Source: Clostridiaceae bacterium (GTDB taxonomy: Bacteria > Bacillota > Clostridia > UBA1212 > DUPL01). Taken from it: 63,173 bases of DNA. The translations under genes and the position numbers were made by a program. The notes below the pieces were generated by a model, which saw nothing but the letters and a program-made list of their open reading frames with translations, was not told the DNA's origin and did not search any database. The stretch is taken from positions 1 to 63,173 of the forward strand of contig DUPL01000061.1 of NCBI GenBank assembly GCA_012838385.1, written 5' to 3'. Below, one piece after another: positions 15,226-23,495 of this stretch (position 1 is the stretch's first letter; the number at the start of each line of letters is the position of its first letter).

Positions 15226-17193
15226 ATGGCGCAAAAAGAATACGGTAATGACAGCATCTCTTCTCTAAAGGGAGCGGACAGAGTAAGACTCCGTCCAGCA
15301 GCAATCCTCGGGTCCGACGGACTTGAGGGTTGCCAGCACACCTTTATAGAAATTTTGGCCAACTCAATCGATGAAGCCCGTGAAGGCTTCGGAGATGTCA
15401 TCGAAGTTACTCGTTTTAAGGATCGCTCAATTGAAGTGCGCGACTACGGACGCGGATGTCCCGTCGATTACAACGAGAAGGAAAAGAGATACAACTGGGA
15501 ACTGGTCTATTGCGAACTGTACGCAGGAGGAAAATACAAAACAAACCAGGGCATCAACTACGAGTTCAGTCTGGGTCTTAACGGTCTTGGTGCCTGTGCT
15601 ACGCAATACACATCAGAGTACATGGATGTGACCGTTTTCAAGGATGGTTACAAATACGAGCTTCATTTTGAAAAAGGCATCAACATAGGCGGTCTGAAAA
15701 AGGAAAAATACGACTACAAACATTCAGGTACCATTCAAAAATGGAAGCCTGATCTTGACGTTTTTACGGATATAAACATACCTTTGGAGTTTTTTCAGAC
15801 TGTATTAAAAAAGCAGGCCGTTGTAAACGCAGGTGTCAAGTTCAAATTGTATGATGAAGAATCAAATCAGCATTTTGAATATATATATCCCAAAGGAATA
15901 GTCACATATGTGGAGGAAATCACTCAGGGCAAGGAATTCACTTCCATTCAATATTACGAGCATCAAACAGCAGGAAGGGACAGGGCAGACAAGCCCGAGT
16001 ACAAGGTTAAAATGCAGATTGCCTTCTGTTTCAACAACCATGTTAACTTGATTGAATACTACCACAACTCCAGCTATCTTGAAAATGGCGGTTCGCCGGA
16101 GAAGGCTGTCAGGAATGCCTTTGTTAGTGAGATAGACAAGTACATCAAAAGTGAAGGAAAATATCAAAAGGATGAATCAAAAGTAACCTTTGCGGATATT
16201 CAGGACAGTTTGATTATTGTAACCAACTCCTTTTCAACAATGACTAGTTACGAGAACCAAACCAAAAAAGCTATTAACAACAAATTTATTCAGGAAGCAA
16301 TGACTGAATTTATCAAACAAAATCTTGAAATATATTTCATTGAAAACAAGGCCGAAGCAGATAAAATTATTGAACAGGTTTTGGTTAACAAGAGAAGCCG
16401 TGAAATGGCTGAAAAGCAAAGGATTAACATTAGGAAGAAACTTTCAGGAAATATTGACATAACCAACAGGGTCAAAAAGTTTGTTGACTGCAGGACGAGA
16501 GACATAGATAAAAGGGAGTTATATATAGTTGAGGGTGATTCTGCTCTCGGTAGTGTAAAACTGGGAAGGGATTCGGAATTTCAGGCAATAATGCCCATAA
16601 GAGGTAAGATCCTTAACTGTTTAAAGGCGGATTACGGAAGAATATTCAAGAGTGACGTCATTGTGGATCTGATAAAGGTTCTTGGATGTGGCGTCGAGGT
16701 AAAATCAAAGTTTAACAAGGATTTGTCCACCTTTGATTTGGATGCTTTAAGATGGAGCAAGATAATCATATGTACCGATGCGGACGTGGATGGCTATCAG
16801 ATAAGAACACTGGTCCTGGCCATGATTTACAGGCTTATGCCCACTCTCATAAAAGAAGGAAAGGTGTTCATAGCAGAGTCGCCGCTATTTGAGATAAATT
16901 GCAAAAACAAGACGTATTTTGCATACAATGAGCGAGAAAAGAACGAGATAATTTCAAAACTGGATGGAAAGTACACAATACAGCGTTCTAAGGGACTGGG
17001 TGAGAATGAACCCGAAATGATGTGGCAGACCACAATGAATCCTGAGACCCGAAGGCTCATTAAAGTGGTAATGGAGGATGTCGAGAGGACAAACTACTAC
17101 TTTGACATGCTTCTTGGTGACAATTTGGATGAAAGAAAGAGGCATATCGAGGAGAATGGACATCTGTTTATGGATCATCTGGATTTAATGTAG
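15226..17193 (+). CDS. Type IIA DNA topoisomerase subunit B (GyrB/ParE-like, divergent)
   Basis: This 655-residue protein supplies the ATPase and TOPRIM parts of a type IIA topoisomerase. The GHKL ATPase begins with IEILANSIDEA (catalytic Glu and Asn), then DYGRGCPVD and LNGLGACATQ. The TOPRIM domain has YIVEGDSALGSVKLGRD, where gyrase and ParE usually have EGDSAGG, and ICTDADVDGYQIRTL with the metal aspartates. Length and the missing insert agree with a ParE-like protein, but the altered TOPRIM loop marks a divergent branch. It is followed after 12 bases by the A subunit. An ordinary gyrase is probably encoded elsewhere (inference). Confidence 0.85.
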   Translation: MAQKEYGNDSISSLKGADRVRLRPAAILGSDGLEGCQHTFIEILANSIDEAREGFGDVIEVTRFKDRSIEVRDYGRGCPVDYNEKEKRYNWELVYCELYAGGKYKTNQGINYEFSLGLNGLGACATQYTSEYMDVTVFKDGYKYELHFEKGINIGGLKKEKYDYKHSGTIQKWKPDLDVFTDINIPLEFFQTVLKKQAVVNAGVKFKLYDEESNQHFEYIYPKGIVTYVEEITQGKEFTSIQYYEHQTAGRDRADKPEYKVKMQIAFCFNNHVNLIEYYHNSSYLENGGSPEKAVRNAFVSEIDKYIKSEGKYQKDESKVTFADIQDSLIIVTNSFSTMTSYENQTKKAINNKFIQEAMTEFIKQNLEIYFIENKAEADKIIEQVLVNKRSREMAEKQRINIRKKLSGNIDITNRVKKFVDCRTRDIDKRELYIVEGDSALGSVKLGRDSEFQAIMPIRGKILNCLKADYGRIFKSDVIVDLIKVLGCGVEVKSKFNKDLSTFDLDALRWSKIIICTDADVDGYQIRTLVLAMIYRLMPTLIKEGKVFIAESPLFEINCKNKTYFAYNEREKNEIISKLDGKYTIQRSKGLGENEPEMMWQTTMNPETRRLIKVVMEDVERTNYYFDMLLGDNLDERKRHIEENGHLFMDHLDLM

Positions 17194-17205
17194 AGGAAGG
17201 TTTAA

Positions 17206-19401
17206 ATGGCAGATAATAAGTTATATATTGAACAAAAGATATCAGAAACATTGGAATCAAATTACATGCCCTATGCCATGAGCGTCATTGTCTCAAGGGC
17301 AATTCCTGAAATAGATGGATTTAAGCCTTCTCACAGGAAGCTTTTGTATACAATGTACAAGATGGGACTACTTAACGGTCCTAGGACAAAGTCGGCCAAC
17401 GTTGTTGGTGAGACAATGAAACTGAACCCTCATGGCGACATGGCTATTTATGAAACTCTTGTAAGGATGACAAAAGGCAATGAGGCTCTCTTGCATCCTT
17501 ACGTTGATTCAAAGGGATCCTTTGGCAAAGTTTATTCAAGGGACATGGCTTTTGCCGCAGCAAGGTATACGGAAGTAAAGCTTGACAAGTTATGTACCGA
17601 GTTGTTTGGCGAATTGGACAAGGATACGGTGGACTTTGTGGACAACTACGACGGCACCATGAAGGAGCCCACACTGTTTCCCGTCACTTTTCCCACCATT
17701 CTTGTCAACTCAAACCAGGGACTTGCGGTTGGAATGGCTACAAACATATGCAGCTTCAACCTGGTTGAAATATGCGAGGCAACAAGCGCCCTGATTGACA
17801 ATCCTGAGGAGAATTTGTTGAAGATAATAAAGGCTCCTGATTTCTCAACTGGTGGCATTGTGATATATAACAAGAGGGATATGAATAGAATTATTGAGAC
17901 AGGCAAGGGCCCCATAAAAGTCAGAAGCAAGTACAAGTATGACAAGAAGAACAACTGCATAGACGTGTATGAGATTCCATACACCACAACAGTGGAAGCT
18001 ATAATAGATTCAGTATCCGATTTGGTCAAGACCAACAAGATCAAAGAAGTTGTTGACATACGTGACGAAACGGATTTGAAGGGTTTGAAGCTTACCATTG
18101 ACATAAAGAGAAACACAAACCCTGACGATTTAATGAACAAGCTGTACATGATGACGCCACTACAGGATACGTTTTCATGCAACTTCAACGTACTTATTAA
18201 AGGCAAGCCACAGCTGTTGGGAGTCCGCCAGCTGCTGCTTGAGTGGATTGAATTCAGAATTGTCTGCATGAAAAGGAAGCTTGCTAATGAAATTAAAACA
18301 AAGGAAAACAGGCTTCATTTGTTAAGAGGTCTCGAAAAGATACTGCTTGACATTGACAAGGCTATAAAGATTATAAGGGAGACAGAGACCGACGCCCTGG
18401 TTATACCTAACCTTATGTGGGGGTTCGGTATTGACGAGATTCAGGCAAATTTTATAGCCGAGATAAAACTCAGAAATCTGAATAAGGAATATATCCTAGA
18501 CAAGGTCAGCGAGATTGAGAACCTTATAAATGACATAAATGATTTAAAGGATACACTAGGAAGCGATAAGAAGATTAAGGAGCTTATTAAAACAAAGCTC
18601 CAGGAAGTTGCCAAGAAACATGGTAAACCCAGAAGAACCGATTTAATGCATGAGGACGAAGTTGTGGTTGTAGAAGAAGAGGAAATGATTGACGATTACA
18701 ACTTGAAGGTTTTCCTCACTAACGACAGCTACTTCAAGAAGATACCGCTTGTATCTTTGCGTTCCGCATCTGATCAGAAGTTGAAGGATGAAGACTTCAT
18801 TGTCCAGGAGATGGAGTGGCACAACAAATCGGACATAATATTTGTATCAAACAAGCAGGTGGTGTACAAGTGCAAGCTGCATGAGTTGCCGGATTGCAAG
18901 GCCAGCAGTCTCGGAGAGTATCTGCCAAATATTCTTGAAATGGATGATGATGAGAAAATCCATTATATGATAGTAACCGACAACTATGCAGGTTTTATTC
19001 TGTTTGCGTATGAGAATGGAAAGGTATCAAAAATACCTCTAAACAGCTACGAGACAAAAACAAACAGAAGAAAGCTTCTCAACGCCTACGGTTCCAGTGC
19101 TCCTTTGGTGGATGTCATATTCACCCATGAGGATCTGGATATAGCTCTTGTAAGTTCTAATGACAGGGCACTGGTTATAAACTCAAGCATGATTCCGCTA
19201 AAAACAACAAGAAGCTCCCAGGGTGTTCAGGTAATGAGGCTTAGGAAAGGCTGTGTTCTGCAGAGCATGATGAAGGTTTCCGAGACGTCCTTCAAGGAGC
19301 CGAAAGTATACAGAGTGAAAAACATTCCTGCAGCAGGACCTTTTATAAAAGCTCACGATAGGGAGATACAGCAGATGTCTTTGCTTAATGAGACAGAATA
19401 A
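17206..19401 (+). CDS. Type IIA DNA topoisomerase subunit A (GyrA/ParC-like)
   Basis: This 731-residue protein is the DNA-cleaving partner of the gene before it. It has the winged-helix segment YAMSVIVSRAIPEIDGFKPSHRK, the GETMKLNPHGD motif and the catalytic tyrosine Y121 in AARYTEVKL, which forms the covalent bond with DNA. A coiled-coil region lies at about 345-470. The C-terminal third looks like a reduced beta-pinwheel without the GyrA box (QRRGGKG), so DNA wrapping as in gyrase is not expected; topoisomerase IV-type decatenation or relaxation is inferred. The start follows GAGGAAGG. A strong terminator follows. Confidence 0.87.
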   Translation: MADNKLYIEQKISETLESNYMPYAMSVIVSRAIPEIDGFKPSHRKLLYTMYKMGLLNGPRTKSANVVGETMKLNPHGDMAIYETLVRMTKGNEALLHPYVDSKGSFGKVYSRDMAFAAARYTEVKLDKLCTELFGELDKDTVDFVDNYDGTMKEPTLFPVTFPTILVNSNQGLAVGMATNICSFNLVEICEATSALIDNPEENLLKIIKAPDFSTGGIVIYNKRDMNRIIETGKGPIKVRSKYKYDKKNNCIDVYEIPYTTTVEAIIDSVSDLVKTNKIKEVVDIRDETDLKGLKLTIDIKRNTNPDDLMNKLYMMTPLQDTFSCNFNVLIKGKPQLLGVRQLLLEWIEFRIVCMKRKLANEIKTKENRLHLLRGLEKILLDIDKAIKIIRETETDALVIPNLMWGFGIDEIQANFIAEIKLRNLNKEYILDKVSEIENLINDINDLKDTLGSDKKIKELIKTKLQEVAKKHGKPRRTDLMHEDEVVVVEEEEMIDDYNLKVFLTNDSYFKKIPLVSLRSASDQKLKDEDFIVQEMEWHNKSDIIFVSNKQVVYKCKLHELPDCKASSLGEYLPNILEMDDDEKIHYMIVTDNYAGFILFAYENGKVSKIPLNSYETKTNRRKLLNAYGSSAPLVDVIFTHEDLDIALVSSNDRALVINSSMIPLKTTRSSQGVQVMRLRKGCVLQSMMKVSETSFKEPKVYRVKNIPAAGPFIKAHDREIQQMSLLNETE

Positions 19402-19403
19402 AG

Positions 19404-19435
19404 AGTGGCAGGGTTTAATCCCTGCCACTTTCTAA
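19404..19435. terminator. Bidirectional intrinsic terminator
   Basis: AGTGGCAGGG (19404-19413) and CCCTGCCACT (19420-19429) form a perfect 10-bp stem with loop TTTAAT. On the plus strand TTCTAATT follows; on the minus strand CTTTATT follows. It lies between the convergent topoisomerase A and PHP genes and overlaps neither coding region by more than the flanks. Confidence 0.85.
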
Positions 19436-20697
19436 TTCATGTTCTTGTATACCTGAATTCTTTCTTTTATATCCGGATATTTCTTAATTGTCTTTTCTGA
19501 AAACATTGCATTCTCAATATTCTCAGTAGCAGCTTTCTCATGGTTGATCAAAGCAAGCGTTGCATCGTAGAGATTTGCAAACTCTGGATTACGCTGTGCT
19601 TCGCATATGAAGGACTGTCTTGGGGAGTTGATGTCTTCTCCGCTTATCTGGAACAGATTGTACTTGTCGCAGTAAGTGCGTACAGTCTTAAGCTGCTCCA
19701 TTGTGTTTCTTGAAGGCATGTAAGTAACTGCATTGAAATCAAGCTCGTCGATAACATCAAAAAGCAAATCGATATAGTCGTCTTCAAACTTCTGTGTCTT
19801 TTTGTCACCAGTTACAGAGTCTCCCACGTCACCAAGATACGCATAGGCTGAAATTGCCCCAACTTTTCTTCCCAATTCAATAACATCCCTTACATCGGGG
19901 CATTCATCGGTTGCATCGATATAGAATTTTTCAACCAAATCGCTCTTTAATGCTCCCAAGAGGTCGTATTCATAAACATCATTGTCTTCCTGAAGTAGAT
20001 AATTCTCGACTTTCTTTGATAGGTTCAGATTGAGTTCATTTTTTAGGAAATCAACGACTTTCTGACCTTTTCCAAACTTGTCCGTAATCTTTTTGGAAAG
20101 AGCAAACAGAAGGTGTCTTTCCGTAACCGAACCATTGTCATGGTTCATGGAAAGGGGGAGTACATCCTTGTCATAATCCATGGATATTTCGTATGGCGCA
20201 AATATCTTGTTTATGTTCTCTGTCATTTTTCTGTTTCTTGTATTTCTGTGAGCCGTGTAAGGCTTGAAGAACTCAACGACAGTGTCTATGTTCTGATGGG
20301 GTATTCCATGCAGTGCCATGTATGCCACACTCTTCTGATCAGGGTTGTTTATTCTAAGGCCGTTGAGTCGTGTCTTTGACATGTCGGCTCTGCATTCAAC
20401 GCCGATGGTGGTCATCATTCCCACGATTTTGCCAGCTTCTATGAATTCCTTTGCACCGCTCAAGGAATCATGGTCCATTATTCCAGCTGTCTTTAGACCT
20501 GCCATATAAGCCATCCATACTGCCTTGGTAGGGGAGTAGGGTGAGAAGGAATAAGTCGTATGAATATGGTTGTTGACGTCGTTTCCCATGTCTGGTTTCG
20601 GAGTTTTCCCATCTTCAACCATCTTCATAAGTTCTCTTAATGATTCCAGTCTTGTTTCCCTTGATGGATGGTTCAAGTTGTTAACAAGTTCTTGCAT
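19432..20697 (-). CDS. PHP domain metal-dependent phosphoesterase
   Basis: This 421-residue protein has a PHP-domain start, NNHIHTTYSFSPYSP, with the first metal His pair, and GIMDHDSLSG with the next Asp-His pair. PHP proteins include histidinol phosphatases, nuclease domains of DNA polymerase III and small-molecule phosphoesterases. Its substrate is not clear. I place the start at 20697 (MQELVNNLN) because GGAGG lies just upstream on the minus strand; the in-frame extension to 20739 crosses that site and lies within 20 bases of the upstream gene's stop. It is the second gene of a minus-strand operon with the FAD dehydrogenase 25 bases upstream. Confidence 0.8.
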   Translation of the reverse strand: MQELVNNLNHPSRETRLESLRELMKMVEDGKTPKPDMGNDVNNHIHTTYSFSPYSPTKAVWMAYMAGLKTAGIMDHDSLSGAKEFIEAGKIVGMMTTIGVECRADMSKTRLNGLRINNPDQKSVAYMALHGIPHQNIDTVVEFFKPYTAHRNTRNRKMTENINKIFAPYEISMDYDKDVLPLSMNHDNGSVTERHLLFALSKKITDKFGKGQKVVDFLKNELNLNLSKKVENYLLQEDNDVYEYDLLGALKSDLVEKFYIDATDECPDVRDVIELGRKVGAISAYAYLGDVGDSVTGDKKTQKFEDDYIDLLFDVIDELDFNAVTYMPSRNTMEQLKTVRTYCDKYNLFQISGEDINSPRQSFICEAQRNPEFANLYDATLALINHEKAATENIENAMFSEKTIKKYPDIKERIQVYKNMN

Positions 20698-20722
20698 TTT
20701 ATTACCTCCATAAAATATATGT

Positions 20723-22108
20723 TTATTGAATTCTATCAATTATATTTCTTGCAACGTAAATACCGCTGGCTGCAGCCTGGGACAGACCTCTTGTTACTCC
20801 TGCGCCGTCTCCGCAAGCAAAGAAGTTTGGTATTGGCGTTTCAAGCATCTCACTCAATGATATTCTAGCGCTGTAGAATTTTACTTCTACACCATATAAC
20901 AGTGTGTCATGATTTGCAGTACCTGGAGCAATTTTGTCAAGGGCAAAAAGCATCTCAATTATGTTGTCAAGATGTCTTTTTGGCAGAGCCAGACTCAAAT
21001 CGCCAGGAGTTGCGTTAAGGGTCGGCCTTGTAAAGCTCTGGCTCATCCTGTGCTCGTTTGAACGAACACCCTTTATGAGATCTCCAAATCTTTGGACCAG
21101 AACACCTCCGCCCAGCATGTTGGACAGGGATGCAATTCTCTTTCCATACTGATAAGGCTCATTAAAAGGTTTTGTAAACCTGTTGCTGACAAGCAGTGCA
21201 AAGTTGGTGTTCTCGCTTCTCAGTTTCTCGTCACTGTAGCTGTGTCCGTTTACAGTGATAAGACCGTCAACGTTTTCAGTTACTACATGACCGTACGGAT
21301 TCATGCAGAAGGTTCTTACGTTGTCGCCGTACTGCTTCGTTCTGTAAACAAGCTTTGCCTCGTATACAACATTTGTTATATCTTCGAAAACCTTTGCAGG
21401 AAGCTCAACTCTGACACCAATGTCAACCTGGTTGTTGATGAGTTTTATTCCCAGTTTCTCTGCCTGGGAAGCAAACCATTCCGCGCCTGATCTGCCAGGG
21501 GAGGCAATCAGGTACTTGCAGGTAACCGTCTCGCCATCGGACAACTGAAGGTTGAAAGTGCCGTCAGGATTTACGCTGATGGATTCGACGGATGTATTGC
21601 ATTTAATGTTTATCTTCTCGACGAGGTAGTCGTACATGCTCTTAAGTATTCTTAGGTTGTTTTCAGTGCCCAGATGCTTTACCGAAGCCATTAGCAGGTG
21701 CAAGTCGTTATGCAATGCCTTCTTTTCTAGTTCTCGTGCCTTGTCAGAGTATGTTGAGTATCTTTCGGTGGTTGCACCGAAGGACACATTGATGCTGTCT
21801 GCATATTCAATGAGCTCCATTACCTTTTCCCTTGGAAGGTAATCGTGAAGCCATCCTCCAAATTCAGTAGTGAAATTGAATTTACCATCCGAAAAGGCGC
21901 CAGCACCTCCGAAGCCGTTCATGATGCCGCAGTTTGCACAGGAAATGCAGTTTCTTGTTATGTTCTGTACTATGGGGCATTTTCTTTCATAAATAGGTTT
22001 GCCTTGTTCTATAATAAGTATGTCAAGGTTTGGTATGTTCTTGTTTAATTCATATGAAGCCATTATTCCGGCAGTTCCTCCGCCGATGATTGCCACATCA
22101 CATTTCAA
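20723..22108 (-). CDS. FAD-dependent dehydrogenase (COG2509 type)
   Basis: This 461-residue flavoprotein has an N-terminal dinucleotide fold, AIIGGGTAGIMASYEL (residues about 5-20), a cysteine cluster CPIVQNITRNCISCANCG at about 44-61, the adjoining GGAGAFSDGKFN motif and a C-terminal FAD motif ACGDGAGVTRGLSQAA. This matches the COG2509 family of uncharacterised NAD(FAD)-dependent dehydrogenases. The start is TTG at 22108 with GGAGG 9 bases upstream. A promoter with a perfect -10 is upstream. The cysteines could bind an iron-sulfur cluster; this is an inference. Confidence 0.85.
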   Translation of the reverse strand: MKCDVAIIGGGTAGIMASYELNKNIPNLDILIIEQGKPIYERKCPIVQNITRNCISCANCGIMNGFGGAGAFSDGKFNFTTEFGGWLHDYLPREKVMELIEYADSINVSFGATTERYSTYSDKARELEKKALHNDLHLLMASVKHLGTENNLRILKSMYDYLVEKINIKCNTSVESISVNPDGTFNLQLSDGETVTCKYLIASPGRSGAEWFASQAEKLGIKLINNQVDIGVRVELPAKVFEDITNVVYEAKLVYRTKQYGDNVRTFCMNPYGHVVTENVDGLITVNGHSYSDEKLRSENTNFALLVSNRFTKPFNEPYQYGKRIASLSNMLGGGVLVQRFGDLIKGVRSNEHRMSQSFTRPTLNATPGDLSLALPKRHLDNIIEMLFALDKIAPGTANHDTLLYGVEVKFYSARISLSEMLETPIPNFFACGDGAGVTRGLSQAAASGIYVARNIIDRIQ

Positions 22109-22156
22109 TTTGTTTTACCTCCGATATATTAAGATGTATGTTAAACATAACACCTT

Positions 22157-22185
22157 ATTATATCCCATAAAAAAGATTTAGTAAA
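22157..22185 (-). promoter_or_regulatory. Promoter for the FAD dehydrogenase / PHP operon
   Basis: On the minus strand, TTTACT (22180-22185) and a perfect TATAAT (22157-22162) are 17 bases apart. It drives the FAD dehydrogenase gene away from the divergent BMP lipoprotein gene. Confidence 0.65.
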
Positions 22186-22216
22186 TACCATTGCAATTTA
22201 CAACCTCGTGTAGTAA

Positions 22217-22245
22217 ACTAATTTAGTCTGACAGAGCAATGTCAG
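22217..22245. promoter_or_regulatory. Two adjacent dyads upstream of the nucleoside transporter
   Basis: ACTAA-T-TTAGT (22217-22227) is followed directly by CTGAC...GTCAG (22228-22245, 8-base loop). They lie 40-70 bases before the BMP lipoprotein start, in the divergent spacer. I could not find a convincing -35/-10 pair here, so these may be operators or activator sites. No purine riboswitch pattern is evident. Confidence 0.35.
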
Positions 22246-22284
22246 TATTATGTTTATACACATATTAATTTGGGGGTTAAATCT

Positions 22285-23406
22285 ATGTACAAGAAAATGA
22301 TTTTGGTAATGGTAGCAATTGTCATGGCACTGTCTGTCTTTTCCGGCTGTACAGGCGACAATGATGGCGATGGCGACGCTGTGAGCAAGTTGAAAATTGG
22401 TGTTGTATACATTGGAAACATTTCAGAACCTGTTGGATTTTCAACTGAGCACTACAAGGGCATCATGGCTGCTGCCAAGTCTCTTGGCATAAAGGAAAGC
22501 CAGATACTTCAGAGAGAAGAGGTCTCAGACAACGACGAGAGCTGCAAGGAAGTATTTGAGAGCCTTATTGCCAATGGATGCAACGTGATTATCGGTACAA
22601 GCTATGGATACGGCACGTATATGAATGATCTGGCCAACGATCCTGCATACAAGGATATAATTTTCATGCACTGCTCGGGAGAATACAAGAATGATGTAAA
22701 CTTCTCAAACTTCTTCGGAAGAATGTATCAGGCAAGATATCTCACTGGTATTGTAGCAGGTTTGAAGACTGAGACAAACAAGATAGGATATGTGGCAGCC
22801 GTGGGAATCCCGGAAGTTATTCGTGGAATCAATGCATTCACACTGGGGGTCAAAAGCGTGAATCCAGATGCAGAAGTTATTGTAAGGTGGACAAATACCT
22901 GGGGTAACCCAAGCATTGAAAAATCCACTGCAGAAACACTTATCAGTGAAGGATGCGACGTTATCACCCAGCATCAGGATACCGACGCTGCACAGATTGC
23001 AGCCAGAGAAAACAAAGTGTGGGCTATCGGATACCATAGCGATATGGCTGTTTCCTCCAAGGAGTACAACCTCACCAGTGCTATCTGGAATCTTGAAGCA
23101 TATTACGAACAACAGTTCACGGATATAATCAATGGCGAATGGAAGCCAGGCGTTGCATACTGGGGTGGAATCAAGGAAGGCGTTGTTGACATTGCACCAC
23201 TTTCAGACAATGTTGCAGAAGGAACACAAGCTAAAGTTGACGAAGTTCTTGCAAAATTCAAAGATGGTAGCTTTGATGTCTTTGCAAACTACGAAATTAA
23301 GGATCAGGATGGAAACGTCAAGGTTACAGCTGACACCAAGCTTACAGACGAAGAACTTCTGAGCATGATGTGGTTTGTAGAAGGTGTTGTAGGAACCATT
23401 GATTAA
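22285..23406 (+). CDS. BMP family nucleoside-type ABC transporter substrate-binding lipoprotein
   Basis: This 373-residue lipoprotein has a signal peptide and lipobox ending FSGC, with the lipid-modified cysteine at residue 22, then an acidic linker. The mature part is a two-domain periplasmic-binding fold of the BMP/PnrA type, with the family patterns IGVVYIGN near the start and RMYQARYLTGIVAGL, GYVAAVGIPEV and HQDTDAAQIAA further on. BMP proteins bind nucleosides, which is the inferred substrate. ATG 22285 follows a GGGGGT ribosome site; TTG 22270 is rejected. It heads the import operon and is separated from the ATPase gene by a strong hairpin terminator. Confidence 0.88.
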   Translation: MYKKMILVMVAIVMALSVFSGCTGDNDGDGDAVSKLKIGVVYIGNISEPVGFSTEHYKGIMAAAKSLGIKESQILQREEVSDNDESCKEVFESLIANGCNVIIGTSYGYGTYMNDLANDPAYKDIIFMHCSGEYKNDVNFSNFFGRMYQARYLTGIVAGLKTETNKIGYVAAVGIPEVIRGINAFTLGVKSVNPDAEVIVRWTNTWGNPSIEKSTAETLISEGCDVITQHQDTDAAQIAARENKVWAIGYHSDMAVSSKEYNLTSAIWNLEAYYEQQFTDIINGEWKPGVAYWGGIKEGVVDIAPLSDNVAEGTQAKVDEVLAKFKDGSFDVFANYEIKDQDGNVKVTADTKLTDEELLSMMWFVEGVVGTID

Positions 23407-23429
23407 TAAAAAGTCAATATGAGGGACAT

Positions 23430-23471
23430 GCAATGCAGGATTGTATCTTGCATTGCTTTTTCAATTTTTTA
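23430..23471 (+). terminator. Intrinsic terminator between lipoprotein and ATPase genes
   Basis: A 12-bp stem (23430-23441 with 23445-23456, one G-U pair, 3-base loop) is followed by TTTTTC and then a T-run. It lies inside the transporter operon and suggests partial termination so that the binding protein is made in excess over the ATPase and permeases. Confidence 0.85.
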
Positions 23472-23495
23472 ATTATATGTGATAAAGGTGATTCA

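Noticed and set aside
22200-22284. Purine riboswitch before the nucleoside importer
   Set aside because: No three-way-junction pattern or conserved loop sequences; only short dyads.
23433-23495. N-terminal extension of the transporter ATPase
   Set aside because: These codons are the terminator hairpin and T-run; the ribosome site points to GTG 23496.
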